Assembly: GCF_950101795.1 (NCBI RefSeq)
Contig: NZ_CATNLZ010000037.1
Location: forward strand, 168,646 to 232,645
Direction of reading: 5' to 3'
Length of the DNA stretch: 64,000 nt
Origin: Nocardioides sp. T2.26MG-1
GTDB lineage: Bacteria > Actinomycetota > Actinomycetes > Propionibacteriales > Nocardioidaceae
The position numbers and the translations under genes were made by a program. The first letter of the stretch is position 1. The number at the start of each line of letters is the position of its first letter. Under the pieces are notes generated by a model. That model ran no database searches. It was not told where the DNA came from and saw only the letters and a program-made list of their open reading frames with translations. Of the stretch, positions 7,195 to 15,661 are shown piece after piece.

Positions 7195-8355
7195 ATGCGA
7201 CCACCTCTCGGCCCGCGCCGCCGCGCGGCGTGGATCCTCACCTTCGTGCTGCTCGCCGTCACGGGCGCCGCAGCGGTGCCGGCCGAGGCGGCCGTGCCGA
7301 TCAGCGTCGCCACCGCGCGCTCCACCCAGGACGGATCGTCGGCGACGGTCCGCGGCTACGTCGTGGGGCAGCCGACCTCGTCGACCACGGTCGTCACCAG
7401 CAGCTTCCCGAACGACTACGCCCTCGCGCTCGCCGACGCGCCCGGCACGACCGACACCTCGCGGATGGTCTACGTCCAGGTGCCCAGCGCCTTCCGCTCG
7501 GCCTGGGGCCTGCGGTCCAACCCGGGGCTCATGGGCCGCCAGATCGACGTGACCGGCACGCTCGCGGCGTACTTCTCCCGGCCCGGCCTCACGTCGAGCA
7601 CGGCGTTCGCGTTCGCCGGCGGTAGCGACCCGGCCAACCCGCCTCCGTCCGGAGGCAGCGGCGAGTACGACTCCACCTACTACGCCTCCGCGATCGGCAA
7701 GACCGGCAGTGCGCTGGAGTCGTCGTTGCACACGATCATCTCCAGCGGCGTCACCAAGCTGTCCTACGACGCGGTGTGGAACGCGCTCAAGGTGACCGAC
7801 CGTGACCCGGCGAACGCCAGCCGCGTGATCTGCCTCTACAGCGGGTTCTCGCTGCCGGCCAGCGACAACGGCGGCGGCGCCGACCAGTGGAACCGGGAGC
7901 ACGTCTGGGCCAAGTCGCACGGCGACTTCGGCACGGCCACCGGCCCCGGCACCGACCTGCACCACCTGCGCCCCGAGGACGTGACCGTCAACTCCGCGCG
8001 GGGCAACCTCGACTTCGACGAGGGTGGCAGCCAGAACGCCGAGGCGCCCGGCAACTTCGCCGACGCCGACTCCTGGGAGCCGCGCGACGCGGTCAAGGGC
8101 GACGTCGCCCGGATGATCTTCTACATGTCGGTGCGCTACGAGGGCGGCGACGGCTGGCCCGACCTGGAGGTCAACGACCTCGTCGGCAACGGCACCACGC
8201 CCCACATCGGACGGCTGTCGGTGCTGCTGCGGTGGAACGCCGAGGACCCGCCCAGCGCGTTCGAGATGCGCCGCAACGACGTGATCTACACCGACTACCA
8301 GCACAACCGCAACCCGTTCGTCGATCACCCGGAGTGGGCGGAGGCGATCTGGTGA
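7195..8355 (+). CDS. Secreted endonuclease I (EndA/NucM family)
   Basis: 386 aa exported nuclease. A signal peptide is clear: RRRAAWILTFVLLAVTGAAA, with a likely cut after AEA. Residues about 30-145 (ISVATARSTQDGSSATVRGYVVG) look like a DUF6359-type OB-fold domain. A Gly/Pro linker (NPPPSGGSGEYD) precedes the endonuclease I domain, with WNREHVWAKSHGDFG and GPGTDLHHLRPEDVTVNSARGNLDF as the metal-binding and catalytic region (His and Asn of HLRP and NSARGN). The end YTDYQHNRNPFVDHPEWAEAIW is typical. It probably degrades extracellular DNA or RNA. ATG 7195 gives a normal signal peptide; ATG 7159 is possible. Confidence 0.92.
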   Translation: MRPPLGPRRRAAWILTFVLLAVTGAAAVPAEAAVPISVATARSTQDGSSATVRGYVVGQPTSSTTVVTSSFPNDYALALADAPGTTDTSRMVYVQVPSAFRSAWGLRSNPGLMGRQIDVTGTLAAYFSRPGLTSSTAFAFAGGSDPANPPPSGGSGEYDSTYYASAIGKTGSALESSLHTIISSGVTKLSYDAVWNALKVTDRDPANASRVICLYSGFSLPASDNGGGADQWNREHVWAKSHGDFGTATGPGTDLHHLRPEDVTVNSARGNLDFDEGGSQNAEAPGNFADADSWEPRDAVKGDVARMIFYMSVRYEGGDGWPDLEVNDLVGNGTTPHIGRLSVLLRWNAEDPPSAFEMRRNDVIYTDYQHNRNPFVDHPEWAEAIW

Positions 8356-8399
8356 GCCCGCCGCGGGCGGGACGCCGGTCCGGGCCCTAGGGTTGGGTC

Positions 8400-9161
8400 A
8401 TGCCTCACGAGCGGTCCAGTGAACGGCCCAGCGAGCGGCCCAGCGAGCGGAGGAGCGCGGCGCGTACCTCCGTGGTGTGGGACGCGCTTCGCCCGGCCCT
8501 GGAGGGCGTCGCCATGGACGTGCTCGACATCGGTGGCGGCACGGGCGGCTTCGCGGTCCGGGTCGCGGAGCTCGGGCACCGGGTGACGGTCGTCGACCCG
8601 AGCCCCGACGCCCTCGCGGCCCTCGGCCGGAGAGCCCGCGAGCTCGGCGTGGCGGTCACCGGTCAGCAGGGCGACCTGTCCACGCTGCTCGACGTGACCG
8701 GCCCGGCCGCCGCGGACGTCGTGCTCTGCCACGGCGTGCTCGAGGTCGTCGACGACCCCGCCGCCGCGCTCGCCACCCTGCGCCAGGTGCTGCGCCCCGG
8801 CGGGACGCTCAGCCTCCTGGTCGGCCAGCGCCACGCCGCGGTGGTGGCCCGCGCGATGGCCGGGCACTTCGCCCAGGCCCTGGCACTGCTCGACCCGACG
8901 GACGCCTCCGGGGTCCGCGACGCGGGCACCGGCCGCTCGGGGCGTCGTTTCACCGACACCGAGGTCACCGGGTTGCTCGAGGCCGCAGGCTTCCGCGTCG
9001 ACGCGGTGCACGGCATCCGGGTGTTCGCCGACCTGGTGCCCGGGTCGCTGCTCGACCTCGAGCCCGGGTCCACTGCGGCCCTGGTCGACCTCGAGTGCGC
9101 GGTCTCGGAGAGGCCGGAGTTCCGCCCGCTGGCGGCTCAGCTGCACGTGCTCGCGGGCTGA
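8400..9161 (+). CDS. SAM-dependent methyltransferase
   Basis: 253 aa class I methyltransferase. Motif I is VLDIGGGTGGFAVRVAEL, then VTVVDPSPDALAAL (acidic end of beta-2), VLCHGVLEVVDDPAAAL (motif post-I) and LRQVLRPGGTLSLLVGQRH. The C-terminal part (RRFTDTEVTGLLEAAGFRV) resembles UbiE/SmtA-type enzymes. The N-terminus carries a small repeat, RSSERPSERPSERRS, from a 12-bp tandem repeat at 8411-8450. ATG 8400 is 6 nt after TAGGGT (8388-8393), so probably leaderless. Substrate unknown. In related actinobacteria I recall a DNA polymerase IV gene just after this gene; here DUF3040 follows directly. Confidence 0.88.
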   Translation: MPHERSSERPSERPSERRSAARTSVVWDALRPALEGVAMDVLDIGGGTGGFAVRVAELGHRVTVVDPSPDALAALGRRARELGVAVTGQQGDLSTLLDVTGPAAADVVLCHGVLEVVDDPAAALATLRQVLRPGGTLSLLVGQRHAAVVARAMAGHFAQALALLDPTDASGVRDAGTGRSGRRFTDTEVTGLLEAAGFRVDAVHGIRVFADLVPGSLLDLEPGSTAALVDLECAVSERPEFRPLAAQLHVLAG

Positions 9162-9294
9162 CCCGTTTCGACAGCAGGTCCCTCGGGAACGGTTCTGTCA
9201 CGATTTTCTGCAACCCGCCTACCGCGATGACCAGGCGCTGCCTAGACTTGAGGCGCTGGCCGGCGACACGGCGATGACCTTGTGGGGAGGAACG

Positions 9295-9753
9295 GTGCCA
9301 CTCTCGGAAGAGGAGCTCCGACTGCTCGAGCAGATGGAGCGCGCCCTCGTCGAGGAGGACCCCAAGCTCGCCTCGACCCTGCGCGGTACGGCCTTCCGCC
9401 GCTCCGCCCGTCGACGGGCGATCTTCGCAGGGGTCTGTTTCGTCCTGGGCGTCGTCGTGCTGATGACCGGCGCGGTCGCCCGGATCACGCCGGTCGGGAT
9501 CGTCGGCTTCGTGATCATGCTCGGCTCCGCCACGGTGGCCCTCACCGCGATCCGCGGCCAGCGCGGCCCCGCGGCTCCCGATCCCCGCTCGATCCAGCAC
9601 CCCAGTCGCGGCGGCTTCACCGTCGTCGACGGCGGTCGCTCGGGCCGCACCCGCCGCCCGCGCCGCCACGGCCGCTCCGGCGGCTCCCACCACTCCTTCA
9701 TGGAGCGGATGGATGAGCGGTGGCGCCGCCGCCGCGAGAACGGCGGGTTCTAG
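9295..9753 (+). CDS. DUF3040 membrane protein
   Basis: 152 aa. The N-terminus MPLSEEELRLLEQMERALVEEDPKLASTLRG is the DUF3040 signature. Two membrane helices follow, AIFAGVCFVLGVVVLMTGAV and IVGFVIMLGSATVALTAI, then a basic Arg/His-rich tail (RTRRPRRHGRSGGSHHS). Start GTG 9295 has GGGGAGG 5 nt upstream. A TAGACT hexamer at 9243-9248 would give a leader of about 40 nt. Function unknown; the family is actinobacterial and often lies near dcw and moxR genes. Confidence 0.88.
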   Translation: MPLSEEELRLLEQMERALVEEDPKLASTLRGTAFRRSARRRAIFAGVCFVLGVVVLMTGAVARITPVGIVGFVIMLGSATVALTAIRGQRGPAAPDPRSIQHPSRGGFTVVDGGRSGRTRRPRRHGRSGGSHHSFMERMDERWRRRRENGGF

Positions 9754-9777
9754 TCGAGACGCGCCAGCGGCTCGACT
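9752..9777. terminator. Weak hairpin between convergent genes
   Basis: AGTCGAG (9752-9758) pairs with CTCGACT (9771-9777) across a 12-nt loop, starting inside the DUF3040 stop codon. No T-tract follows. It sits between DUF3040 and the convergent transglutaminase gene, where a two-way terminator is expected. Confidence 0.3.
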
Positions 9778-9855
9778 GACAGGCTCGCCCAGTCAGCGGC
9801 GGCAAGCGTCCGCGCGAGCGTGGCCCGTCGGACGCAGCTCCGTCAGCCGGCGCGC

Positions 9856-12261
9856 TCAGCCCACGTGGTCGACGACCCCGCCGTAGCGCGCCTCGACGGT
9901 CGCCGGGGTGCCGCGCGTCGGCCGCAGCGCGGCCAGGTCGAGCACCGACCGCGGCCACCAGGTGGCGCGCCGGCGCGACGCGCGGGTGGCCCCACCGGCG
10001 AGGGAGGCCAGCGCGACCCGTCCGTCCGCGCGCAGCCGTGCTCGGTCCGCCTCGGCAGGGGAGCGCGAGTAGCGCAGCCGCTCCAGGTCGGTGACGAGCC
10101 GGCCGAGCGCGCCGACGCCCTCCTGGGCGACCTCCGGCCCGTGCTCGGGCCGGTCGGGCGTCGTCGAGTCGACGGGCCGGCCGAGGTGGCCGACCAGCGC
10201 GTCGCGGGTCTCGCGTGGTGAGCGACCTCCGGGCCAGGTGATGCCGAGGTCGACCGCGGTGTCGCGCAGCTCGGCCCAGATGTCCTCCGGACCACCCGCC
10301 GCCAGGCGCCGGTCACGACGGCGGCGGCGGGCCAGGCTCGGGATCAGCAGCAGGCCGGTCACGAGGGCGACGCCGCCGACCGCGCGGAGGAGCGGTGCCC
10401 AGTGGATGCCGGCGTCGCCCTCGTCGTCCTGCGTCTGGGCGGCGGCGGTCTCGCTCTGGCTGGGCCGCTTGCTCGGTCCCGTGGCCGCGGACGCGGAGCG
10501 GGTCTGGGTGGTCTGGGAGGGGCCCTGGTCGTCGGGCACGCCGTTGACGGTGTACGACGGCACGTCGGCCGCCCGCCCCGCCGGGGTCGGCTCGAAGCGG
10601 ACCCAGCCGGAGCCCTGGAAGTACAGCTCCGGCCAGGCGTGCATGTCGTGCGAGCTGTACATCCAGGTGCCCGGCCCGACCCGGTCGGGGGTGAGGAACC
10701 CGATGGCCACCCGGGAGGGGATGCCGAGCACCCGCGCCATCAGTGCCATCGCCGAGGCGAACTGCTCGCAGTAGCCGACCCGGCCGCCGGGCCCGTCGGT
10801 GAGGAAGGCGGTGAGGGCGTCGACGCCGTTGCCCTCGGTGTGCGTGGCGAGGGAGTACTCGAACCCGCCGGAGCTGCGGAACCAGTTCTGCAGCGCGACC
10901 GCCTTGTCGAACCGTGACGTCTTGCCCTCGGTGACGCTGGCGGCCAGCTCCCGGACGATCGGCGGGATGTCGGCGGGGTAGTCGGTGAAGGACTCGTTCA
11001 CCTTGCCGGTCGACGAGCCGGCGTTCTCGAGGCGTTGGGCGCTCAGGTCGAGCTGCAGCGCGCTCATCGTGTAGTGCAGCCCGGCCGTGGTGAGGTCGTC
11101 GGGCACCGCCAGGTAGTCCATGGTGGAGGTGTCGTAGCGCCAGTCGCCCTCGGCCTGCACGTTGCTGGCCGGGAACTGCGTCGGCAGCCAGCGCGACTTG
11201 AACGTCGGCAGCACCTTGACGTCGTAGGGGATCTCCTCGCGAGAGACCTCGGCGTCGACCCCGGAGGGTGGCGGTAGCGGCCCGTCGGCGCGGTTCTCGG
11301 TGGGCACGTCACGGTCACCGGGGGTCCACTCGACGTCCGTGAAGTGGGTGAGCGTCAGGATCCGCAGGTAGGCCGGGGCCGGGTCCGTGGTCGTGACCTG
11401 CACGAGGTCGGTGTCCTCGCCGCGCCTGAGGTCGCGCACCAGGTTGGCCACGGGGTTGTCGACCCGGATGTCGTTGCCGTCGCCGCGACCGGGGCCGAAG
11501 TCGAAGAGCTGGAGGCCGGCCGTCGGGACGAGCAGGGGCAGGACCAGGGCCAGCGCCGTCGCGGTGCCTCCGATGCCGGTGGCGGTACGCCGCACCGCGT
11601 GCGATCCGGCCCCGAGCGAGATCGGGTCCCCGGTCTCGCGGTCCTCCGCGATCGGCCGGCCCCACCGGCTGACGTGCTCGGTCTCCTGGAGGAAGAGCAG
11701 GCCGAGGAACCCGGCCGCGGTGCCGACGAACACCCACCATGCGATCGGGGTCTCCACCATGCTCACCGGGATCGTGTAGATCGTGAGCAGCGGCAGTCCC
11801 GCGAGCGGCGCGCGGTGCAGCGTGCAGGCGAGGAGGTCGACCAGCACCAGGCAGACGAGACCACAGAGGATCAGCAGCGGGTCGATCGGCGCCTCGGTGG
11901 CCGGCACCGGCGCCGCGAAACCCTGGGCGCTGTCGATCGCGTCGCCGACGGCGGACCGCACCTCGGCGAGCATCCCGGTGCCGGGCACCAGCTCGCCCGT
12001 GATGAGCAGTCCCGCGACCAGCCCCGAGACCACGACCTGCGTGGCGACGACGGCCGCGCCCGGCCAGCGCCACCAGCGGGTGGCCGTGCCGGTCGCCGCG
12101 ACGACGATGCCGAGCAGCAGGAGGGGGTTGAGGAAGCCGCCGGGTCGCTCGGCGAAGCCGCGCCACGCGTACATCGCGACGAGCGTGGTCATGGCGGCGA
12201 CCGCGGCGAGCGTCACGCTGGCCGACAGGCTGCCGCGTGAGCGGGTCAGGGAGTGCATCAT
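9856..12261 (-). CDS. Membrane transglutaminase-like protein (TgpA type)
   Basis: 801 aa membrane protein. The N-terminal third has about six helices (VTLAAVAAMTTLVAMYAW onwards), as in the TgpA/DUF3488 domain. An extracytoplasmic papain-like transglutaminase core follows: Cys in GGRVGYCEQFASAMALMARVL, His in SSHDMHAWPELYF, Asp-type third residue in GWVRFEPTP. A late helix (AVGGVALVTGLLLIPSLA) is followed by a cytoplasmic DUF4129-like helical tail. It is the last gene of moxR-DUF58-transglutaminase, a common three-gene set probably acting in envelope protein maturation or crosslinking. ATG 12261 overlaps the DUF58 stop as ATGA; the next ATG (12258) is possible. Confidence 0.9.
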   Translation of the reverse strand: MMHSLTRSRGSLSASVTLAAVAAMTTLVAMYAWRGFAERPGGFLNPLLLLGIVVAATGTATRWWRWPGAAVVATQVVVSGLVAGLLITGELVPGTGMLAEVRSAVGDAIDSAQGFAAPVPATEAPIDPLLILCGLVCLVLVDLLACTLHRAPLAGLPLLTIYTIPVSMVETPIAWWVFVGTAAGFLGLLFLQETEHVSRWGRPIAEDRETGDPISLGAGSHAVRRTATGIGGTATALALVLPLLVPTAGLQLFDFGPGRGDGNDIRVDNPVANLVRDLRRGEDTDLVQVTTTDPAPAYLRILTLTHFTDVEWTPGDRDVPTENRADGPLPPPSGVDAEVSREEIPYDVKVLPTFKSRWLPTQFPASNVQAEGDWRYDTSTMDYLAVPDDLTTAGLHYTMSALQLDLSAQRLENAGSSTGKVNESFTDYPADIPPIVRELAASVTEGKTSRFDKAVALQNWFRSSGGFEYSLATHTEGNGVDALTAFLTDGPGGRVGYCEQFASAMALMARVLGIPSRVAIGFLTPDRVGPGTWMYSSHDMHAWPELYFQGSGWVRFEPTPAGRAADVPSYTVNGVPDDQGPSQTTQTRSASAATGPSKRPSQSETAAAQTQDDEGDAGIHWAPLLRAVGGVALVTGLLLIPSLARRRRRDRRLAAGGPEDIWAELRDTAVDLGITWPGGRSPRETRDALVGHLGRPVDSTTPDRPEHGPEVAQEGVGALGRLVTDLERLRYSRSPAEADRARLRADGRVALASLAGGATRASRRRATWWPRSVLDLAALRPTRGTPATVEARYGGVVDHVG

Positions 12262-13532
12262 CCGATCGCCTCCGGTGCCGGCGCGGCGACGCCGCGCGAG
12301 CTGTGCGCGCTCGTGTGCCCGAGCTCCTGCCAGACCGCGTCGAGTCGGTCCCGCGGGCCGAGGGGCACCGCCCGCCAGCCCTGCTGGCCGAGCGCCTGGG
12401 TGGCGCCGCCGCTGGGTGGAGCGCCCGTCCAGGCGTCGACGTCGAGGGCGATCGCCAGCGCCGAGCCGGCCTGGTGCCGCATCCGGCGCAGCACCGGGAG
12501 GTCGGTGGGCATGATGCCGCCGAAGACCGCGACGGTGAGTCCACCGTGTGCCCCCTCGGCGAGCCAGGTCGTGTCGAGGTGCGCCTGCTGGGTCGGCTGC
12601 ACCACGGCGAGTGCCTCCATGAGCGGTGCGGTGTTGAGGTCGGTGTCGCGCAGGTGCCAGGCGTTGGTGGGGTCCTCGCCGAGCGCGGTCACCAGGCGTA
12701 CGGCGAAGCCGCGGTGGCTCAAGTGCACGGCGATGGAGGCCGCGGCCGAGACCGCCGCCTCGATCGAGGACGCGATGCCCTGGCCGCGGTGGGCGTAGGT
12801 GCGGTTGTCGAGGAACAGCGTCGCCCGGGACTGCCACGGCTGCTCCTCACGGCGGACCATCAGCTCGCCGAGCCGAGCCGAGCTGCGCCAGTGCACGCGG
12901 CGCAGGTCGTCGCCCTGGCGGTACTCGCGCACGGTGACGTCCTCCGCGCTGCCGGTGGCGAAGGCGCGCGGCCGGTTGTCGCCGGACCCGGTCCACGCTC
13001 CTCCGAGGGGGATCTGGGGGAGCAGCACGGTGCGGGGCGTCACCGTGAGCGGCACCGTGGTGCGGAAGGTCCGCCCGAGCTCGACCAACCCGAAGGGGTC
13101 GGTCACCCGCACCGACATCGGCCCGATCTCGAAGCGTCCGCGGACGTCGGAGCGGACCTGGTAGGACACGGACTGGCGCCAGCCCGTGCCGATGCCCTCG
13201 ACGACGAACCGCGGCCGGGTGCCGAGCACGTAGGGGACCTGGTCCTCGAGCAGCAGCACGCCGTTGGGGCTGCGGCCCTCGTTGCTCAGCGCGAGCGAGA
13301 CCCGGGCCGGCTGGCCGGCGGCCACCAGCTGCGGGGTGACAGTGCGCACCAGCGCGAGCCGGTAGCGGTTGCGTCCCACCACCCACGCGGTGAGCAGCGG
13401 CAGCACCAGCACCAGGATGCCGACCCGGGTGAGCGCGCTCTGGTCGAGCACGACTGCGCATACGACGGCGGTCACACCCGCGGCCAGGAACGCCCGCCCG
13501 CGGACGGTGAGCCCGGCCAGTGCCTCCCTCAT
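12258..13532 (-). CDS. DUF58 (VWA-like) membrane-anchored protein
   Basis: 424 aa. Two N-terminal helices (RAFLAAGVTAVVCAVVLDQSA and VGILVLVLPLLTAWVVG) are followed by a beta-sandwich region and the DUF58 motif, VREYRQGDDLRRVHWRSSARLGELMVRR, whose RRVHW core is diagnostic. The rest reads as a von Willebrand A-like fold (ATLFLDNRTYAHRG). It lies 25 bp after moxR and overlaps the transglutaminase start. MoxR ATPase and VWA-type partners usually act together as chaperone and client; that role is inferred. Length is normal. Confidence 0.9.
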   Translation of the reverse strand: MREALAGLTVRGRAFLAAGVTAVVCAVVLDQSALTRVGILVLVLPLLTAWVVGRNRYRLALVRTVTPQLVAAGQPARVSLALSNEGRSPNGVLLLEDQVPYVLGTRPRFVVEGIGTGWRQSVSYQVRSDVRGRFEIGPMSVRVTDPFGLVELGRTFRTTVPLTVTPRTVLLPQIPLGGAWTGSGDNRPRAFATGSAEDVTVREYRQGDDLRRVHWRSSARLGELMVRREEQPWQSRATLFLDNRTYAHRGQGIASSIEAAVSAAASIAVHLSHRGFAVRLVTALGEDPTNAWHLRDTDLNTAPLMEALAVVQPTQQAHLDTTWLAEGAHGGLTVAVFGGIMPTDLPVLRRMRHQAGSALAIALDVDAWTGAPPSGGATQALGQQGWRAVPLGPRDRLDAVWQELGHTSAHSSRGVAAPAPEAIG

Positions 13533-13557
13533 CGCAGGTCCCCTCGGGTCGTTCCGG

Positions 13558-14532
13558 TCAGCGTGCGGAGCTGTCGGGCACCGACACTCCGGCGACGATG
13601 GTGTCGAGGATCGCGGTCGTGGACCGTCCGGTCATCGCCGCCTCGACGCTGGGGAGCAGTCGGTGGGCGAGCACCGAGCGCGCCAGCCGGGTGAGGTCGT
13701 CGGGGAGCACGTAGTCGCGGTCGTCCAGCGCGGCGGCCGCCTTGGCGGCGCGCACCAGGTGGAGGGTGGCCCGGGGCGAGGCGCCCAGCGTCAGCTCGTC
13801 CGACCGGCGGGTGGCGGACGCGATCGCGACGGCGTAGCGCTGCACGGCCTCCGAGACGTAGACCTGGCCGACGATCCCGATCAGCTTGCGCAGCTCCGAG
13901 GCGTCGGTGACCGGCTCGAGGTCGTCGAGCGGGTTGGTCCGGGTGTGGGAGTTGAGCATGGCGATCTCCGCCGCCTCGACCGGGTAGCCCACCGAGACCC
14001 GGGCCATGAACCGGTCGCGCTGCGCCTCGGGGAGCGCGTAGGTGCCCTCCATCTCGATGGGGTTCTGGGTGGCGATCACCATGAACGGCTGCTCGAGCTG
14101 GTAGGTCGTGTTGTCGACGGTGACCTGGCGCTCCTCCATGCACTCCAGCAGCGCCGACTGGGTCTTCGGCGAGGCCCGGTTGATCTCGTCGCCGACCACG
14201 ATGTTCGCGAACACGCCGCCCGGGCGGAACTCGAACTCACGGGTGTTCTGGTTGAACACCGAGACGCCGGTGACGTCCGAGGGCAGCAGGTCGGGGGTGA
14301 ACTGGATGCGCCGCACCGAGCAGTCGATGCTGCGGGCCAGCGCCTTGCTGAGCTGGGTCTTGCCGACCCCCGGCACGTCCTCGATCAGCAGGTGACCTTC
14401 GGCGAGCAGCACGACCAGCGAGGCGTTGACGACGTCGGGCTTGCCCTCGATCACCCGCTCGACGTTGCTGCGCACCCGACCGACCACGCGCGCCAAGGTC
14501 TGGAGGTCCGCGCCCCCCGCTTCAGTTCCCAC
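13558..14532 (-). CDS. moxR: MoxR-family AAA+ ATPase
   Basis: 324 aa MoxR/RavA-type ATPase. Walker A is IEDVPGVGKTQLSKALA, Walker B is IVVGDEINRASPKTQSALL, sensor 1 is VIATQNPIEMEGTYALPEAQRDRF with an arginine finger, and a C-terminal helical lid follows. These ATPases remodel or assemble metalloprotein and membrane complexes with VWA partners, here the DUF58 protein. GTG 14532 follows a purine-rich stretch (GGAGGGAAAGGGA). It is the first gene of the three-gene minus-strand operon. Its upstream region faces mraZ and holds CCAC-rich sites that may be MraZ-type operators. Confidence 0.93.
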   Translation of the reverse strand: MGTEAGGADLQTLARVVGRVRSNVERVIEGKPDVVNASLVVLLAEGHLLIEDVPGVGKTQLSKALARSIDCSVRRIQFTPDLLPSDVTGVSVFNQNTREFEFRPGGVFANIVVGDEINRASPKTQSALLECMEERQVTVDNTTYQLEQPFMVIATQNPIEMEGTYALPEAQRDRFMARVSVGYPVEAAEIAMLNSHTRTNPLDDLEPVTDASELRKLIGIVGQVYVSEAVQRYAVAIASATRRSDELTLGASPRATLHLVRAAKAAAALDDRDYVLPDDLTRLARSVLAHRLLPSVEAAMTGRSTTAILDTIVAGVSVPDSSAR

Positions 14533-14690
14533 GTCTGCGTCCCTTTCCCTCCTGCGTGACCCGTGTCACCGGATGGACCAACGGTAGTCGTCTCGGAAAC
14601 CTACGGGCTCGGCTCCCCGCCCGATCCGACTCCTGGGATCACGGTTTGGTTGCGGTCCCGGTTCGTGTTCTGGGGGAGCGGCGTCGGGCC

Positions 14691-14747
14691 CCACGTTCTC
14701 CTCCACTCCGCTCCACCGGAGCGGCGCGCTCCCCACCAGCGCTCCAC
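14691..14747 (-). promoter_or_regulatory. Possible MraZ-type sites facing moxR
   Basis: On the minus strand, GTGG occurs with its plus-strand CCAC at 14691, 14703, 14713, 14733 and 14744, spacings of about 10-12 or twice that. The stretch GTGGAGCGGAGTGGAGGA resembles the plus-strand MraZ sites at 14961-14980: 17 of 22 bases match when one is reverse-complemented. This is about 160 nt upstream of the moxR start. C-rich background makes chance matches possible. The rest of 14533-14902 has no gene I can support. Confidence 0.35.
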
Positions 14748-14902
14748 CTCGCCCGGTCGGTCGGCCTGCTGGCGCGTCGAAGGGCGCGCTGACCTGCGCA
14801 GATGCGGCGTACGCCGGGACCACGCGCCGGCGCTGCGCCGGCGCCGCGCCGGCGGCGAGCGCGCCCAGCACGGCCGAGATCCGCCGGGTCAACACGCACG
14901 AT

Positions 14903-14980
14903 GTGGTTGACGGTGGAGCAAAGTGGCGTAAAGTGGTGCGAAGTGGAGGAAGGGTCACGTGGAGTGGACCGGAGTGGAGG
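14903..14980 (+). promoter_or_regulatory. mraZ promoter with phased MraZ operator repeats
   Basis: GTGG occurs at 14903, 14913, 14923, 14933 and 14943, an exact 10-bp period, and again at 14964 and 14974. The best units read AAGTGGCGTA, AAGTGGTGCG and AAGTGGAGGA. MraZ binds such direct repeats on one face of the helix to repress its own operon (family knowledge). A candidate promoter lies inside the array: TTGACG (14907-14912), 16-bp spacer, TAAAGT (14929-14934). Bound MraZ would cover both elements. Usual arrays have three or four repeats. Confidence 0.8.
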
Positions 14981-14986
14981 CGCCCG

Positions 14987-15421
14987 ATGTTCTTCATGGG
15001 CACCTACACCCCCAAGCTCGACGAGAAGGGACGGCTGTTCCTCCCGGCCAAGTTCAGGGATCGGCTGGCGGAGGGGCTCGTGGTGACGCAAGGTCAGGAG
15101 AACTGCCTGGTCGTGTGGCCCACGGACGTCTTCATGGAGGAGGCACGGCGCGCGCAGGCGACGCCGATGACGGTGCGCGGCGCCCGTGACTACGCCCGCA
15201 TCCTGTTCGCCGGCGCCGACGAGGGCACGCCGGACAAGCAGGGCCGGGTCAGCATCCCGGCTCCGCTGCGCGAGTACGCCTCGCTCGACCGCGACGTGGT
15301 CGTGATCGGCGTCATGGACCGGATCGAGATCTGGGACCCGGTGCGGTGGCGCGAGTACTCGGCCGGCGCTCAGGCGAAGTTCGCCGAGCTCGACGAGCAG
15401 CCGGCACCACCCCCGAGCTAG
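14987..15421 (+). CDS. mraZ: Transcriptional regulator MraZ
   Basis: 144 aa, two tandem SpoVT/AbrB-like repeats. The first repeat is MGTYTPKLDEKGRLFLPAKFRD; the second is DKQGRVSIPAPLREYASLDRDV, then VIGVMDRIEIWDPVRWREY. MraZ forms a ring and represses the division and cell wall operon by binding phased repeats upstream, which are present at 14903-14980. ATG 14987 (MFFMGT) follows the last repeat; ATG 14996 is possible. First gene of the dcw cluster. Confidence 0.95.
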   Translation: MFFMGTYTPKLDEKGRLFLPAKFRDRLAEGLVVTQGQENCLVVWPTDVFMEEARRAQATPMTVRGARDYARILFAGADEGTPDKQGRVSIPAPLREYASLDRDVVVIGVMDRIEIWDPVRWREYSAGAQAKFAELDEQPAPPPS

Positions 15422-15485
15422 CAGCAGGAGCACAGCAGGCGCACGGCACGACAACACCACAGCGATCCGCAGGACGAGGTCTCGA

Positions 15486-15565
15486 GCCCGCTCCCGCAGC
15501 CATCTGGGGCACCTTCCCCGGTTCCAGAGGGCCAACTTCCCCGAGTCACCACATCGGGAGCGGGC
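15486..15565 (+). ncRNA. mraW-type structured leader RNA
   Basis: Between mraZ and rsmH (mraW). An 11-bp perfect stem joins GCCCGCTCCCG (15486-15496) and CGGGAGCGGGC (15555-15565). Inside it, TCTGG (15503-15507) pairs with CCAGA (15524-15528), closing a loop that holds CTTCCCC (15513-15519). A second CTTCCCC follows at 15536-15542. A hairpin-loop CUUCCCC repeated downstream is the hallmark, as I recall it, of the actinobacterial mraW RNA motif, found at this position. Its ligand and mode of action are unknown. The rest of 15422-15661 shows no gene. Confidence 0.7.
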
Positions 15566-15661
15566 AGGGACCTGGTCAGGCGGATCGCCCCTTTCATCAC
15601 CACGCAGCACCGTCCATCGCCACACATCGCTCGAGACAGTCGGGACACGAGGGTCGAACTC

